Source: Bryobacterales bacterium (GTDB lineage: Bacteria; Acidobacteriota; Terriglobia; Bryobacterales; Bryobacteraceae). From it: a DNA stretch of 59,540 nucleotides. The stretch lies in assembly GCA_003166865.1 (NCBI GenBank), contig PMUP01000041.1, positions 294,116-353,655 of the forward strand, given 5' to 3'. Below the pieces are notes generated by a model. It was not told the origin of the DNA. It saw nothing but the letters and a program-made list of their open reading frames with translations, and ran no database searches. Shown piece after piece: positions 8,151 to 16,035 of this stretch (position 1 is its first letter; every line of letters begins with the position of its first letter). A program made the position numbers and the translations under genes.

Positions 8151-9548
8151 TTATACCTTCGCCAGCGCGCCCAGCTCCTTCACGATGCTCGACAAGAACG
8201 CCTTCGCGTCGCCAAACAGCATCAGCGTATTGTCGCGATAGTACAATTCGTTGTCGATGCCGGCGAACCCCGGATTCATGCTGCGCTTGATCACCATCAC
8301 CGTTCGCGCTTTGTAGGCTTGAATAATGGGCATGCCCGCGATGGCGCTATGCGGATCGGTCTCCGCGCCGGGATTCACCACGTCGTTGGCGCCGATAATC
8401 AGCGCCACATCCACATTGGACATCTCGGGATTGATGTCGTCCATCTCCCATAGCTTGTCGTAGGGAACGTCGGCTTCAGCCAGCAGCACATTCATGTGCC
8501 CCGGCATGCGCCCTGCCACCGGATGAATGGCGAACCGCACGTCTACGCCACGGCGCGTCAGGAGTTCGAACATTTCCTTCAGCTTGTGTTGCGCCTGCGC
8601 CACGGCCATTCCATAGCCCGGAATCACCACCACGTTGCGCGCCGAATCCAGGATCTGCGCCGCTTCTTCCGCGCTGGCCGAATGCACGGGCTTGGCTTCA
8701 CCGGCGGCCGCCGCGGTGGTCTGCAGTTGTCCGAAAGCTCCGAACAGGACGTTAGAGAACGACCGGTTCATCGCACGGCACATGATGATGGCCAGAATGA
8801 ACCCCGACGAGCCGTCCAGCGCGCCCGCCACAATCAGCAGCTTGTTGTTCAGCACGAATCCCATCGCGGCCGCCGACAATCCCGCGTAGGAATTCAGCAG
8901 CGCGATGACGGTGGGCATGTCCGCTCCGCCGATCGGTATGATCAGCAGCACGCCGAACAGCAACGCCAGCGCGGCAAACAGCGGAAACAACACGGTCTGC
9001 TCGGGCGAAACTATCAATGCCACTCCGATGCCCGCCGCCACCGCAAAAACTCCCAGATTGAGGAAGTTCTGGCCCTTAAACGTGATTGGCCGCTGTGCCA
9101 GCACCTCTTGCAGTTTTCCGAACGCCATCATGCTGGCCGTGAACGTGAGAAAGCCGAGCAGCGTTTCGATGATGAGCGCGATCATCACCACCTTGGTAAG
9201 TCCACCCTGAGTCAGGCCCTTGTAATACTCCGCGGTACCGATCAGAGCCGACGCTAGCGCGCCGCAAGCGTGAGAGAACGCGGTTCGTTGCGGCACGGCC
9301 GTCATCGGCATTTTGTACGCGATCGGGATTCCAACCGCCGCGCCGAGGAAGAACGCGACCAAAATCCATTGGTAGTTGACTACTTCAAACCGCAGCAGCG
9401 TGGCCACCACGGCGATCAGCATGCCGATCTCGCCGACCACCACGCCGCGCCGCGCGGTCGCGGGCGAACCCAACCATTTGATGGCCAGGATGAATCCCAT
9501 GGCCGCCAGCATGTACAGAATCGGAAGCAGAGTGTCGTCGAGAGTCAT
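8151..9548 (-). CDS. pntB: NAD(P) transhydrogenase, beta subunit
   Basis: Proton-translocating transhydrogenase subunit of 465 residues: hydride transfer between NADH and NADP+ is coupled to proton entry. The first part has many membrane helices (from DTLLPILYMLAAMGFILAI to about residue 270) and the conserved QRTAFSHACGALASALIG. The C-terminal NADP-binding domain III carries GYGMAVAQAQ, HPVAGRMPGHMNVLLAEA, GANDVVNP, and VIKRSMNPGFAG. Its ATG overlaps the end of pntAB by four bases. Its TAA lies 3 bases from the end of the broken mscS gene, so the two are convergent with no space for a terminator. Confidence 0.95.
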   Translation of the reverse strand: MTLDDTLLPILYMLAAMGFILAIKWLGSPATARRGVVVGEIGMLIAVVATLLRFEVVNYQWILVAFFLGAAVGIPIAYKMPMTAVPQRTAFSHACGALASALIGTAEYYKGLTQGGLTKVVMIALIIETLLGFLTFTASMMAFGKLQEVLAQRPITFKGQNFLNLGVFAVAAGIGVALIVSPEQTVLFPLFAALALLFGVLLIIPIGGADMPTVIALLNSYAGLSAAAMGFVLNNKLLIVAGALDGSSGFILAIIMCRAMNRSFSNVLFGAFGQLQTTAAAAGEAKPVHSASAEEAAQILDSARNVVVIPGYGMAVAQAQHKLKEMFELLTRRGVDVRFAIHPVAGRMPGHMNVLLAEADVPYDKLWEMDDINPEMSNVDVALIIGANDVVNPGAETDPHSAIAGMPIIQAYKARTVMVIKRSMNPGFAGIDNELYYRDNTLMLFGDAKAFLSSIVKELGALAKV

Positions 9549-9841
9549 TTCTTTTGCGGCTCCCGTTTCTTGAACATCTTGAGCATGCGATCGGTGATGA
9601 GATAGCCGCTCACCACGTTAAGCACTGCCAGGAAGACCGCCGAAAATCCCAGGATTCGCGATAGCGTGCTGGCTTCTCGCTCGCCCGTGAGAAGGATGGC
9701 GCCCACCACCGTGATGGCCGAGATGGCGTTGGTCAGCGACATCAGCGGCGTGTGCAGCAGCGGAGAAACCCCGCGGATAAGCTGGAATCCCAGGAAGGCC
9801 GCCAGCATGAAGACCCACAAATCGAATTCGTATGTGCCCAT
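9545..9841 (-). CDS. pntAB: NAD(P) transhydrogenase, membrane alpha-2 subunit
   Basis: Small membrane subunit of 98 residues with three hydrophobic helices, matching the separate alpha-2 chain of the Rhodospirillum-type three-subunit enzyme; in E. coli this part is fused to PntA. The motif GVSPLLHTPLMSLTNAISAI is the conserved core of the family. A lysine-rich tail (KMFKKREPQKK) follows the last helix. The ATG lies 3 bases after the stop of pntAA and the stop overlaps pntB by four bases. Confidence 0.93.
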   Translation of the reverse strand: MGTYEFDLWVFMLAAFLGFQLIRGVSPLLHTPLMSLTNAISAITVVGAILLTGEREASTLSRILGFSAVFLAVLNVVSGYLITDRMLKMFKKREPQKK

Positions 9842-9844
9842 CGC

Positions 9845-11029
9845 CTATCTCCTCTCTCCGGCCGGCATCGCCGCCGCAGTCCCCAACAGCTCGTTCACAC
9901 GCGCGTTCACCACTTCCCCGCCGTGCGTGACCAACGTTTCGCGGATGATTTCGTCTTCGCGATTCATCGTCAGCTCTCCGTTCTTCACCATCAACTTTAG
10001 GAACGCCGCAACGTTCGATCCGTACATCTGGCTGGCATGATACGGCGCCGTGGACGGCAGATTGAGCGGGCCGAGAATTGAGATGCCTTGATGCACCACC
10101 GTCTCGCCGGGCCGCGTCAGCTCGCAGTTGCCGCCGCGCTCGGCCGCGATATCCACGATCACCGAACCCGATGCCATGGCGCTCGCCATTTCGGCCGTCA
10201 CCAGGATCGGAGCTTTTTTGCCGGGAACCGCCGCGGTGGTGATCACGACATCCTGTTCCCGCAGCACCTCGGTGAGCAATGCGCGCTGGCGGCGGTAAAA
10301 CTCCTCGTCCATGGCCTTCGCGTATCCGCCCTTCCCTTCCGACGAGCCGGTGTCGAGATCCAGAACCACAAACTTGGCTCCCAAGCTCTCCACCTGCTCC
10401 TTCACCGCGCTGCGCACGTCATAAGCGGAAACCACCGCGCCCAGCCGCCGCGCCGTCGCGATCGCTTGCAAGCCGGCCACGCCCGCGCCCAGCACCAGTA
10501 CGCGGGCCGCCGTGATGGTCCCCGCCGCGGTCATTAGCATGGGGAAAATCTTCGGCAGCGTCTCGGCCCCGAGCAGCACTGCGCGATATCCGGAGATGGT
10601 CGCCATGGACGACAGCGCGTCCATGCTTTGCGCGCGCGTGATGCGGGGCATCAGCTCCATCGCAAAAAACGAAACGCCGGCTCGCGCCAGGTCCGCTACT
10701 TCCCGCACAGCCGTGAGCGGCTCGCCGAAGCCAATCACGAGTTGTCCCGGCCGCAGCAAAGACAGATCCGCCCGCCCTGCCTCGGGATTGACTCCCAGTG
10801 CACGCACCTGCACAACGATATCGGCCTGTTGAAAAACCTCGGCGCGCTCGCACACACGTGCGCCTCGAGCCACATATTGATCGTCTGGAAATCCCGCGCC
10901 AGCGCCCGCCGATCGTTCGACCACCACGCTCGCGCCCAGTTTTCCCAGTGCCTCGGCGGCACGCGGCGTTAGCGCAACGCGCCGCTCGCCAGGGAAGCTT
11001 TCGCCGGGCACTCCTATAGTCACAGCCAC
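9845..11029 (-). CDS. pntAA: NAD(P) transhydrogenase, soluble alpha-1 subunit
   Basis: NAD(H)-binding domain I subunit of 394 residues, related to alanine dehydrogenase. It shows the N-terminal GVPGESFPGERRVALTP, the dinucleotide fold VLVLGAGVAGLQAIATARRL at about 175-195, the RSAVKEQVESLGAKF loop, TTAAVPGKKAPILV and DIAAERGGNCE. The start is GTG at 11029 with an excellent ribosome site AGGAGG seven bases upstream, one of the best in the window. It is the first gene of pntAA-pntAB-pntB. The 186 bases upstream (11030-11215) hold no gene and no clear promoter. Confidence 0.95.
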   Translation of the reverse strand: MAVTIGVPGESFPGERRVALTPRAAEALGKLGASVVVERSAGAGAGFPDDQYVARGARVCERAEVFQQADIVVQVRALGVNPEAGRADLSLLRPGQLVIGFGEPLTAVREVADLARAGVSFFAMELMPRITRAQSMDALSSMATISGYRAVLLGAETLPKIFPMLMTAAGTITAARVLVLGAGVAGLQAIATARRLGAVVSAYDVRSAVKEQVESLGAKFVVLDLDTGSSEGKGGYAKAMDEEFYRRQRALLTEVLREQDVVITTAAVPGKKAPILVTAEMASAMASGSVIVDIAAERGGNCELTRPGETVVHQGISILGPLNLPSTAPYHASQMYGSNVAAFLKLMVKNGELTMNREDEIIRETLVTHGGEVVNARVNELLGTAAAMPAGERR

Positions 11030-11215
11030 GAGTTACCTCCTCACGGACGGTAGTTGAGAGAGGCAGTCAGGCCTAGACATTGACCCTCGGCTCTCACGCG
11101 CCAGGGCGTTTCGCGGCCGGATGCTCCCAAAACTCCTCTGAAAATCATACTCCCATTTGCGCCAAATTGCCGAAGCGGGCCGACCTCCACCTCCGGCGCG
11201 GGCCCCCAAGACTGT

Positions 11216-13216
11216 TTACGAAGGAGCTCTTCGGCGGAACACGAAGACCACGCTCATGATGATGGCCGCGATCTGCGCTACGCGCATCCAATATGTTTCG
11301 CTGGTGGGACCGTAGGACAGATCCACGATACATTCGCCGGCGCAGTGCGGCTCAATTACCATCATTCCCAAAGCATCGGGCGTCACGGACCGCTCGGCTC
11401 CATTCACGCGGGCATGCCAGCCCGGATCGTAAGAGATCTGCACCGAAAGCAGTTGATCCGCCGTGAAGCTAGCCTTGACCCGCGCTTGGTGCTGGTTGAT
11501 CCACGCGAATTCCGCCTCTGAGTAATCTGGACTCTCGATGGCGCGGACGTAGGGCTCCAATGGCTCCGTGTCCACTCCATTTAGCGGCGCGCGGCGAACC
11601 ACATCCGCGGGGTTGACGATGTGCGCCAGCGATGGCGAGCGCTGCGGCACTTCGTAGATGACATCGTCGCCATCCCGCCACAGCTCCCGGAGCACCCCGT
11701 TGAACTTCTCTGGATGGAGGAACGGTTTGAAGGGCTCAGTGCTCTGCTTTCCCGTTACACCCACGGCGTAGGCGCCGTACGCCTGCAGCCATAACGTCGA
11801 GATGGCAACATCGCGAGCGCCTGCGTTCAGGCCCGAATAGACGATGAACGTCGCAATCCGGTACTCCATCCCAGGGGTTCCCTGATCGCAGCAACCAGCG
11901 ACCTGCGGCACCTCAGCGAACATGTTCATCCAATACGAAACGTTTCCCGGAGCAAACACCCGCTTCGATCCTTCCAGTCGCTCGAACGCCTCCGCCATGC
12001 GGTATTCAACCCGGTTCTGGACGTCAATCTGTCGAATCTGGTCTCGCTCGTAGCGGACATCCTTCCGCAGTTGAACGATGCACAAAGCCGCGAATGCCGC
12101 GATCACAGCCCATTGCAGCGTTCGGCTCGGTATGCGCCTGAAACCCGCGAGCGCTAGGCACGCGATCACACCGGCCAAAGCCATCTCCACCTCCGGCTGA
12201 AAGCGCCAGGGCTGCGGAAGCAAGCGGACGTTGAACCAGTAGTACCCCAGCGTCACGGCGCCAGACAGCAACAGAAAATATCCGAAAAAGCGCGCCCACG
12301 CGTCGATCCGCATCGCCCGGAAGATTAAGTGCAGGGCCAGGCACAGCAACAGAACGGCCAACGCCGCCACTATCTGCCACGTTCCCAACGTCATGTAGTC
12401 GGACTGCTGCGCGTTACGCTGCACCAATAGAATCGTTGACGGGAGAATCCAGGGAGACACGAGCAAATAGCCGCCAGCGCAAATCCCGAGAAAAGTAGGC
12501 CAGTGTAGTTTGGGAGTTTGACCGATCCGCGATAGCAGATATGCGGCCACCGCCATGCTTAAGCCAATTGAGCCCGGCCAATTGGTGATCACGACCGCCG
12601 CCATTGCAATCGCCGCGACTAACGCCCCGCGCCTGTTGCGCTCGGTCACCGCCTTATGCAGGAACAGGATGGCAATCGGAAGCAAGGCCAACGCCGTGGC
12701 GTGCGGCCCTTCTCCATACCGAATCAAAACTTGCAGCTTTCTGGGATTGAAGTATCCCCCGGCATCGGCCCGAAGAATCGGAACGAGAAAATTCAGCGTC
12801 GAAAAGAGAGAATAGACAAGCGCCGCCAGGAACGCGAAGGCCCGCGATCGGGTGGCTCCTAAACACAGAGCAAACAGCGCCGCCGGGCCCAGACAATATG
12901 CCAGAGCCGTCAAAAAATGATAAGCCAGCGGTACCGGCCAGTGCGTGAGGGAAGCGAGCGCCGCCACTGTCAGGTGCAGTCCCGGTTGATAGACGCGATC
13001 GAACGGCATGCCCGTGAACCACAGTGGGAACCAGCTGAGATCGCTCCAATGTCTTGTCGCGTAGCGGCTGATGCTCATGTACGCGCCCTCGATCGACTCC
13101 ATATGCATCGAGAAATTCAAAAAGAACAGCCGCTTGCAGACGATCGCGTTTAGACCAAATATAGTAAGTCCGAGAACGGCGGTAACAACGGGATTCGGCT
13201 TGCTTAGTGAGGCCAT
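11216..13216 (-). CDS. Multi-pass membrane protein, YfhO/GT-C-like (copy 2 of a tandem pair)
   Basis: Integral membrane protein of about 666 residues with ten or more hydrophobic helices up to about residue 390, then a large exported domain and a final helix followed by RRRAPS. Shared landmarks with its neighbour include an ISRYA segment in the first loop, GEGPH in the middle, and a C-terminal SYDPGWHARVNG segment that is like the tail of YfhO-type proteins. YfhO relatives belong to the GT-C fold and act on lipid-linked sugars; a substrate cannot be named here. Start ATG at 13216 puts the first helix at the N-terminus; a longer form from 13303 adds a cysteine-containing leader and overlaps the neighbour by 100 bases. 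The chosen start overlaps the end of copy 1 by 13 bases. Confidence 0.82.
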   Translation of the reverse strand: MASLSKPNPVVTAVLGLTIFGLNAIVCKRLFFLNFSMHMESIEGAYMSISRYATRHWSDLSWFPLWFTGMPFDRVYQPGLHLTVAALASLTHWPVPLAYHFLTALAYCLGPAALFALCLGATRSRAFAFLAALVYSLFSTLNFLVPILRADAGGYFNPRKLQVLIRYGEGPHATALALLPIAILFLHKAVTERNRRGALVAAIAMAAVVITNWPGSIGLSMAVAAYLLSRIGQTPKLHWPTFLGICAGGYLLVSPWILPSTILLVQRNAQQSDYMTLGTWQIVAALAVLLLCLALHLIFRAMRIDAWARFFGYFLLLSGAVTLGYYWFNVRLLPQPWRFQPEVEMALAGVIACLALAGFRRIPSRTLQWAVIAAFAALCIVQLRKDVRYERDQIRQIDVQNRVEYRMAEAFERLEGSKRVFAPGNVSYWMNMFAEVPQVAGCCDQGTPGMEYRIATFIVYSGLNAGARDVAISTLWLQAYGAYAVGVTGKQSTEPFKPFLHPEKFNGVLRELWRDGDDVIYEVPQRSPSLAHIVNPADVVRRAPLNGVDTEPLEPYVRAIESPDYSEAEFAWINQHQARVKASFTADQLLSVQISYDPGWHARVNGAERSVTPDALGMMVIEPHCAGECIVDLSYGPTSETYWMRVAQIAAIIMSVVFVFRRRAPS

Positions 13217-15303
13217 CGAAGGAACCCACCATTTTTTGCAGGCAGAACAGAATAAACGGACGTGATGGCCAACAATAGAGCCGTTAGAATGCTGATCGTC
13301 CACGCGGCGCGCATCTCGAAGCCGAAATCATAGACCATCTCGATCTGGCAGGGTCCCGAAATTTCCGGATCGATATACATGAGCCCGATCGCATCGCGAA
13401 AGATCGGCGTTGGTCTCCCGTTCGCAGTCGCGTGCCAGCCCTTGTGCCAGGCCTCCTGCACGGATAGCACCTGACCGGGTTCGAGATTGCCGCTGATCTC
13501 GGCGCTGTGCATGCTGGTCCAACGAAATTCGGCGCGCGGCATGCGAAGGTCGTCCAGAGCCGCCACGTAGGGGCGCAGCGGATCGACGTCAAGCCCGTGG
13601 ACCGGTGTCCGCGAGACCAAGGCGCCGCGTGGGATTACTCGAGCCAAGGACGCAGGCCCTCCACCGCCGCGCCCGCTGTCCACGCGATAGATGACAGCGT
13701 CGTTGTCGTCACGCCAGAGCGGCTCGAGCACACCCTCGAACTTTCGGACCGGGGTGCTCGATAGTCCGCTGATGCCGACTGCGTGCACGCCAAAAGCCTT
13801 GAACCACAGCACGGAAGCATCGGCGTTGCGCGGCCCGGCCGGATAGCTGTTGAATATCGCGAACTCCGCGACGCGAATCGTGTAGTCGGTGGTGCCGTGG
13901 GCGGTGCCCCACAGCTCGGGAATGTCGCTGAAAACGGTCAGCCAAAACGCGGACGGGCCCCACATCATCACGCGCTCCCCAGTCCAATGCTGGTTGAGCC
14001 ACTGCGCCATCTTCCACTCGATGGTGCTCTGGGCATCCTGGGACAGAAGCAGAAAATTACGCGCATAGCGCCGGTCCATCCGGATCGGCAGGATCAGCGC
14101 CACCAGCAACGCCGCCAGGCTCACCGCGGCAACCCATCGCGGCCGGTTTCGAAGCATTGCTTGGGCGGCAAACGCCACCAGAATCGCCAGCGCCATTTCC
14201 ATTTCCAGGTGGTAACGGACGGCCTGGGGCACAATTGCGATGTTCCACCAGGCCTCGGCTAACGCGATCAGCATCGTCAGGAACGCAAACAAAATCGCGA
14301 ATTGCAGATGCCTGCTCAATCGCCGGACTGAAGCCTTGATCACGGCCAGTGCGATCAGGATGGCCGGCCCCCACAGCCAGGCGGACTTATAAGCGTTCGT
14401 ATAGTCGCCGCTGATGGTCTTGGCGTTCATCTGGAGAACGGCGATCGTAGAAGGCGGCATCAAGGGCATGGCCAGGCAGTAGGCCGCGCCGCCAATCAGC
14501 GCCAGCCATGCCAGGTCGCGCGATTTCCACCCGCTCGGGCCGAGCTGAACCAGCGGGTAAGGCAGATCGAGGTGCGCCAGCGCATAGGGCACCACAATAA
14601 GTACGATCGCGAATGCGCCCAGCCAATTCGTCGTCGCCGTGGCCGCGAAGGCCACCGCCGCAAGGAAAAAGTAGGGCGGCCGCCGCTTGGCCATCGCCAC
14701 ATCCAAGCCGAGCAGCGCCAGCGTCAATAACGTCATCGAAGAAACGTGCGGGCCTTCGCCATAGTAGGCGAGGGCCTGCAGACGCCTGGGAAAGAACACG
14801 CTTCCTAAATCGCTCGCCACTGCCGGGATCAACCACGCCGACGTGGACACCGATGCATAGATCAGGCCCGCAACGAAACCCGCCCACCGTGACCCGCTGA
14901 TTCGAAGTGTGAGAGCGAACAAGGCCACCGGCCCTAAGCAGTAAGCGAGCGCAGTCACCCAATGATACGCGTGAGCAGCCGATGTGCCGGCCAAAGACGC
15001 CACCAAAGCCACCACCAGATGCAGCAGCGGCGGATAAGTATCCAGATACGGAATGCCGTCATTCCACAGAGGGAACCACGTGAGATCGTTCCAGTGAGCC
15101 ATCGCGTATCGGCTGATTCCGATATAGCTGCCTTCAATGGTTCCCATGAAGCGCGGGTACTCGATATGGAACAGTTCATGGCAAATGTACAGGTTAAGCA
15201 GAAACAGCGCGAGCCCTAAAAGGGCCGTTTGGAGCCAGCCCAAACGATTCAGCCGTTCGATGCTTTTGTGGGCCACGTTGGTCAACGTGGCATTCTCGCT
15301 CAT
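13204..15303 (-). CDS. Multi-pass membrane protein, YfhO/GT-C-like (copy 1 of a tandem pair)
   Basis: Protein of 699 residues with the same plan as the next gene: N-terminal helix (LQTALLGLALFLLNLYICHE), a first outer loop with GTIEGSYIGISRYAMAHW, about ten more helices, the marker YYGEGPHVSSMTLLTLALL near residue 200, and a C-terminal exported domain ending QEAWHKGWHATANGRPTPI before the last helix. Identity to the downstream copy is clear in order and motifs but moderate, so the duplication is old. The start ATG at 15303 is followed by a soluble 25-residue leader. Probably both paralogs act together on the same envelope sugar or lipid; this is inference from the fold. Confidence 0.83.
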   Translation of the reverse strand: MSENATLTNVAHKSIERLNRLGWLQTALLGLALFLLNLYICHELFHIEYPRFMGTIEGSYIGISRYAMAHWNDLTWFPLWNDGIPYLDTYPPLLHLVVALVASLAGTSAAHAYHWVTALAYCLGPVALFALTLRISGSRWAGFVAGLIYASVSTSAWLIPAVASDLGSVFFPRRLQALAYYGEGPHVSSMTLLTLALLGLDVAMAKRRPPYFFLAAVAFAATATTNWLGAFAIVLIVVPYALAHLDLPYPLVQLGPSGWKSRDLAWLALIGGAAYCLAMPLMPPSTIAVLQMNAKTISGDYTNAYKSAWLWGPAILIALAVIKASVRRLSRHLQFAILFAFLTMLIALAEAWWNIAIVPQAVRYHLEMEMALAILVAFAAQAMLRNRPRWVAAVSLAALLVALILPIRMDRRYARNFLLLSQDAQSTIEWKMAQWLNQHWTGERVMMWGPSAFWLTVFSDIPELWGTAHGTTDYTIRVAEFAIFNSYPAGPRNADASVLWFKAFGVHAVGISGLSSTPVRKFEGVLEPLWRDDNDAVIYRVDSGRGGGGPASLARVIPRGALVSRTPVHGLDVDPLRPYVAALDDLRMPRAEFRWTSMHSAEISGNLEPGQVLSVQEAWHKGWHATANGRPTPIFRDAIGLMYIDPEISGPCQIEMVYDFGFEMRAAWTISILTALLLAITSVYSVLPAKNGGFLRWPH

Positions 15304-15380
15304 GACACTTCAGGCTAACATCGGCCGATCCGACAGCTCTCATCGACTCCACACCCATATTTATTGGAAAATGGGATGGC

Positions 15381-15674
15381 ATGAAGACAACCGTGGAAAT
15401 ACCCGACGCGCTCTTCCGGAGGGCCAAGGCTACGGCCGCCGAGCAAGGCGTTCCTCTCAAAGATCTCGTGACCGTCGCCGTCCGGGAACACCTGCAGCGC
15501 AGTGCTGGCGATTCTTCGAAGAACAAACCCGCCGCTCCAGCCCCTCCCCCAGCCCCAGCTCCACTGTGGATGAGCGCGTTCGGAGGGCTCCGCAGTCTGC
15601 ACAAAGAAACGAAGAGGATCAATCGCGTCCTTGCGCGGGAATTCGAGCGGATTGAAGAGGACCAGTGGCGCTGA
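15381..15674 (+). CDS. VapB/DUF2191-type antitoxin
   Basis: Protein of 97 residues. The N-terminal half is a ribbon-helix-helix DNA-binding antitoxin (KTTVEIPDALFRRAKATAAE, then GVPLKDLVTVAVREHL). A proline-rich linker (PAAPAPPPAPAP) leads to a C-terminal toxin-binding tail (LHKETKRINRVLAREFERIE). Antitoxins of this kind repress their own promoter together with the toxin. The toxin that should follow is only a remnant, so this is now an orphan. Upstream lies the divergent YfhO-like gene, with only 77 bases between the two starts. Confidence 0.8.
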   Translation: MKTTVEIPDALFRRAKATAAEQGVPLKDLVTVAVREHLQRSAGDSSKNKPAAPAPPPAPAPLWMSAFGGLRSLHKETKRINRVLAREFERIEEDQWR

Positions 15675-15927
15675 TCCTCGGTCCCGGCAGCGAGCTTCCT
15701 ACCAGGCTTGGATCAGAGCGAATCTTCCCTTTTTCGACGTCCTTCCGGTGGTTCGCGAAACTGCTGAGCGCTACTCCGAGATCCGGCACGAGTTGAAAGC
15801 CGCCGGCACTCCGATTCCTACCAACGATCTGTGGATCGCCGCCCTAGCCCGGCATCATCGGATTCCACTCGTCACCCGCGATGGCCACTTCCGCGCCGTC
15901 CGCGGCCTTCGCATACTCGCGTGGTAG
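15665..15927 (+). pseudogene. VapC PIN-domain toxin remnant
   Basis: The C-terminal 70 or so residues are intact in one frame (FFDVLPVVRETAERYSEIRH to VRGLRILAW) and keep two acidic active-site regions, TNDLWIAALA and VTRDGHF. The N-terminal half of the usual 130 residues is missing: a start overlapping the antitoxin stop (GTGGCGCTGATC, encoding VALIL) is there, but after five codons the DTS metal-binding motif and the following helices are gone and the frame does not match the C-terminal part. This looks like an internal deletion. No RNase activity is expected without the first Asp. Confidence 0.75.
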
Positions 15928-15957
15928 GCTTGCATGCAGCGTTCCACCCGCCGGATG

Positions 15958-15963
15958 TACAAT
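15958..15963 (+). promoter_or_regulatory. Candidate -10 element for the GltD-like/korAB operon
   Basis: The hexamer TACAAT lies about 72 bases ahead of the TTG start at 16036, after the end of the vapC remnant. The -35 position holds only TGCAGC. A ribosome site AAGGAT precedes the start. Confidence 0.35.
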
Positions 15964-16035
15964 AAAGGCATACTGACTCGCTTAGCTCCAACGAAACCAT
16001 GAATTGACTGTGGTTGAGATCGAAAGGATCCACGT

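Noticed and set aside
11030-11215. Possible RNA gene between pntAA and the YfhO-like gene
   Set aside because: No cloverleaf, conserved riboswitch core or strong terminator could be found by eye.
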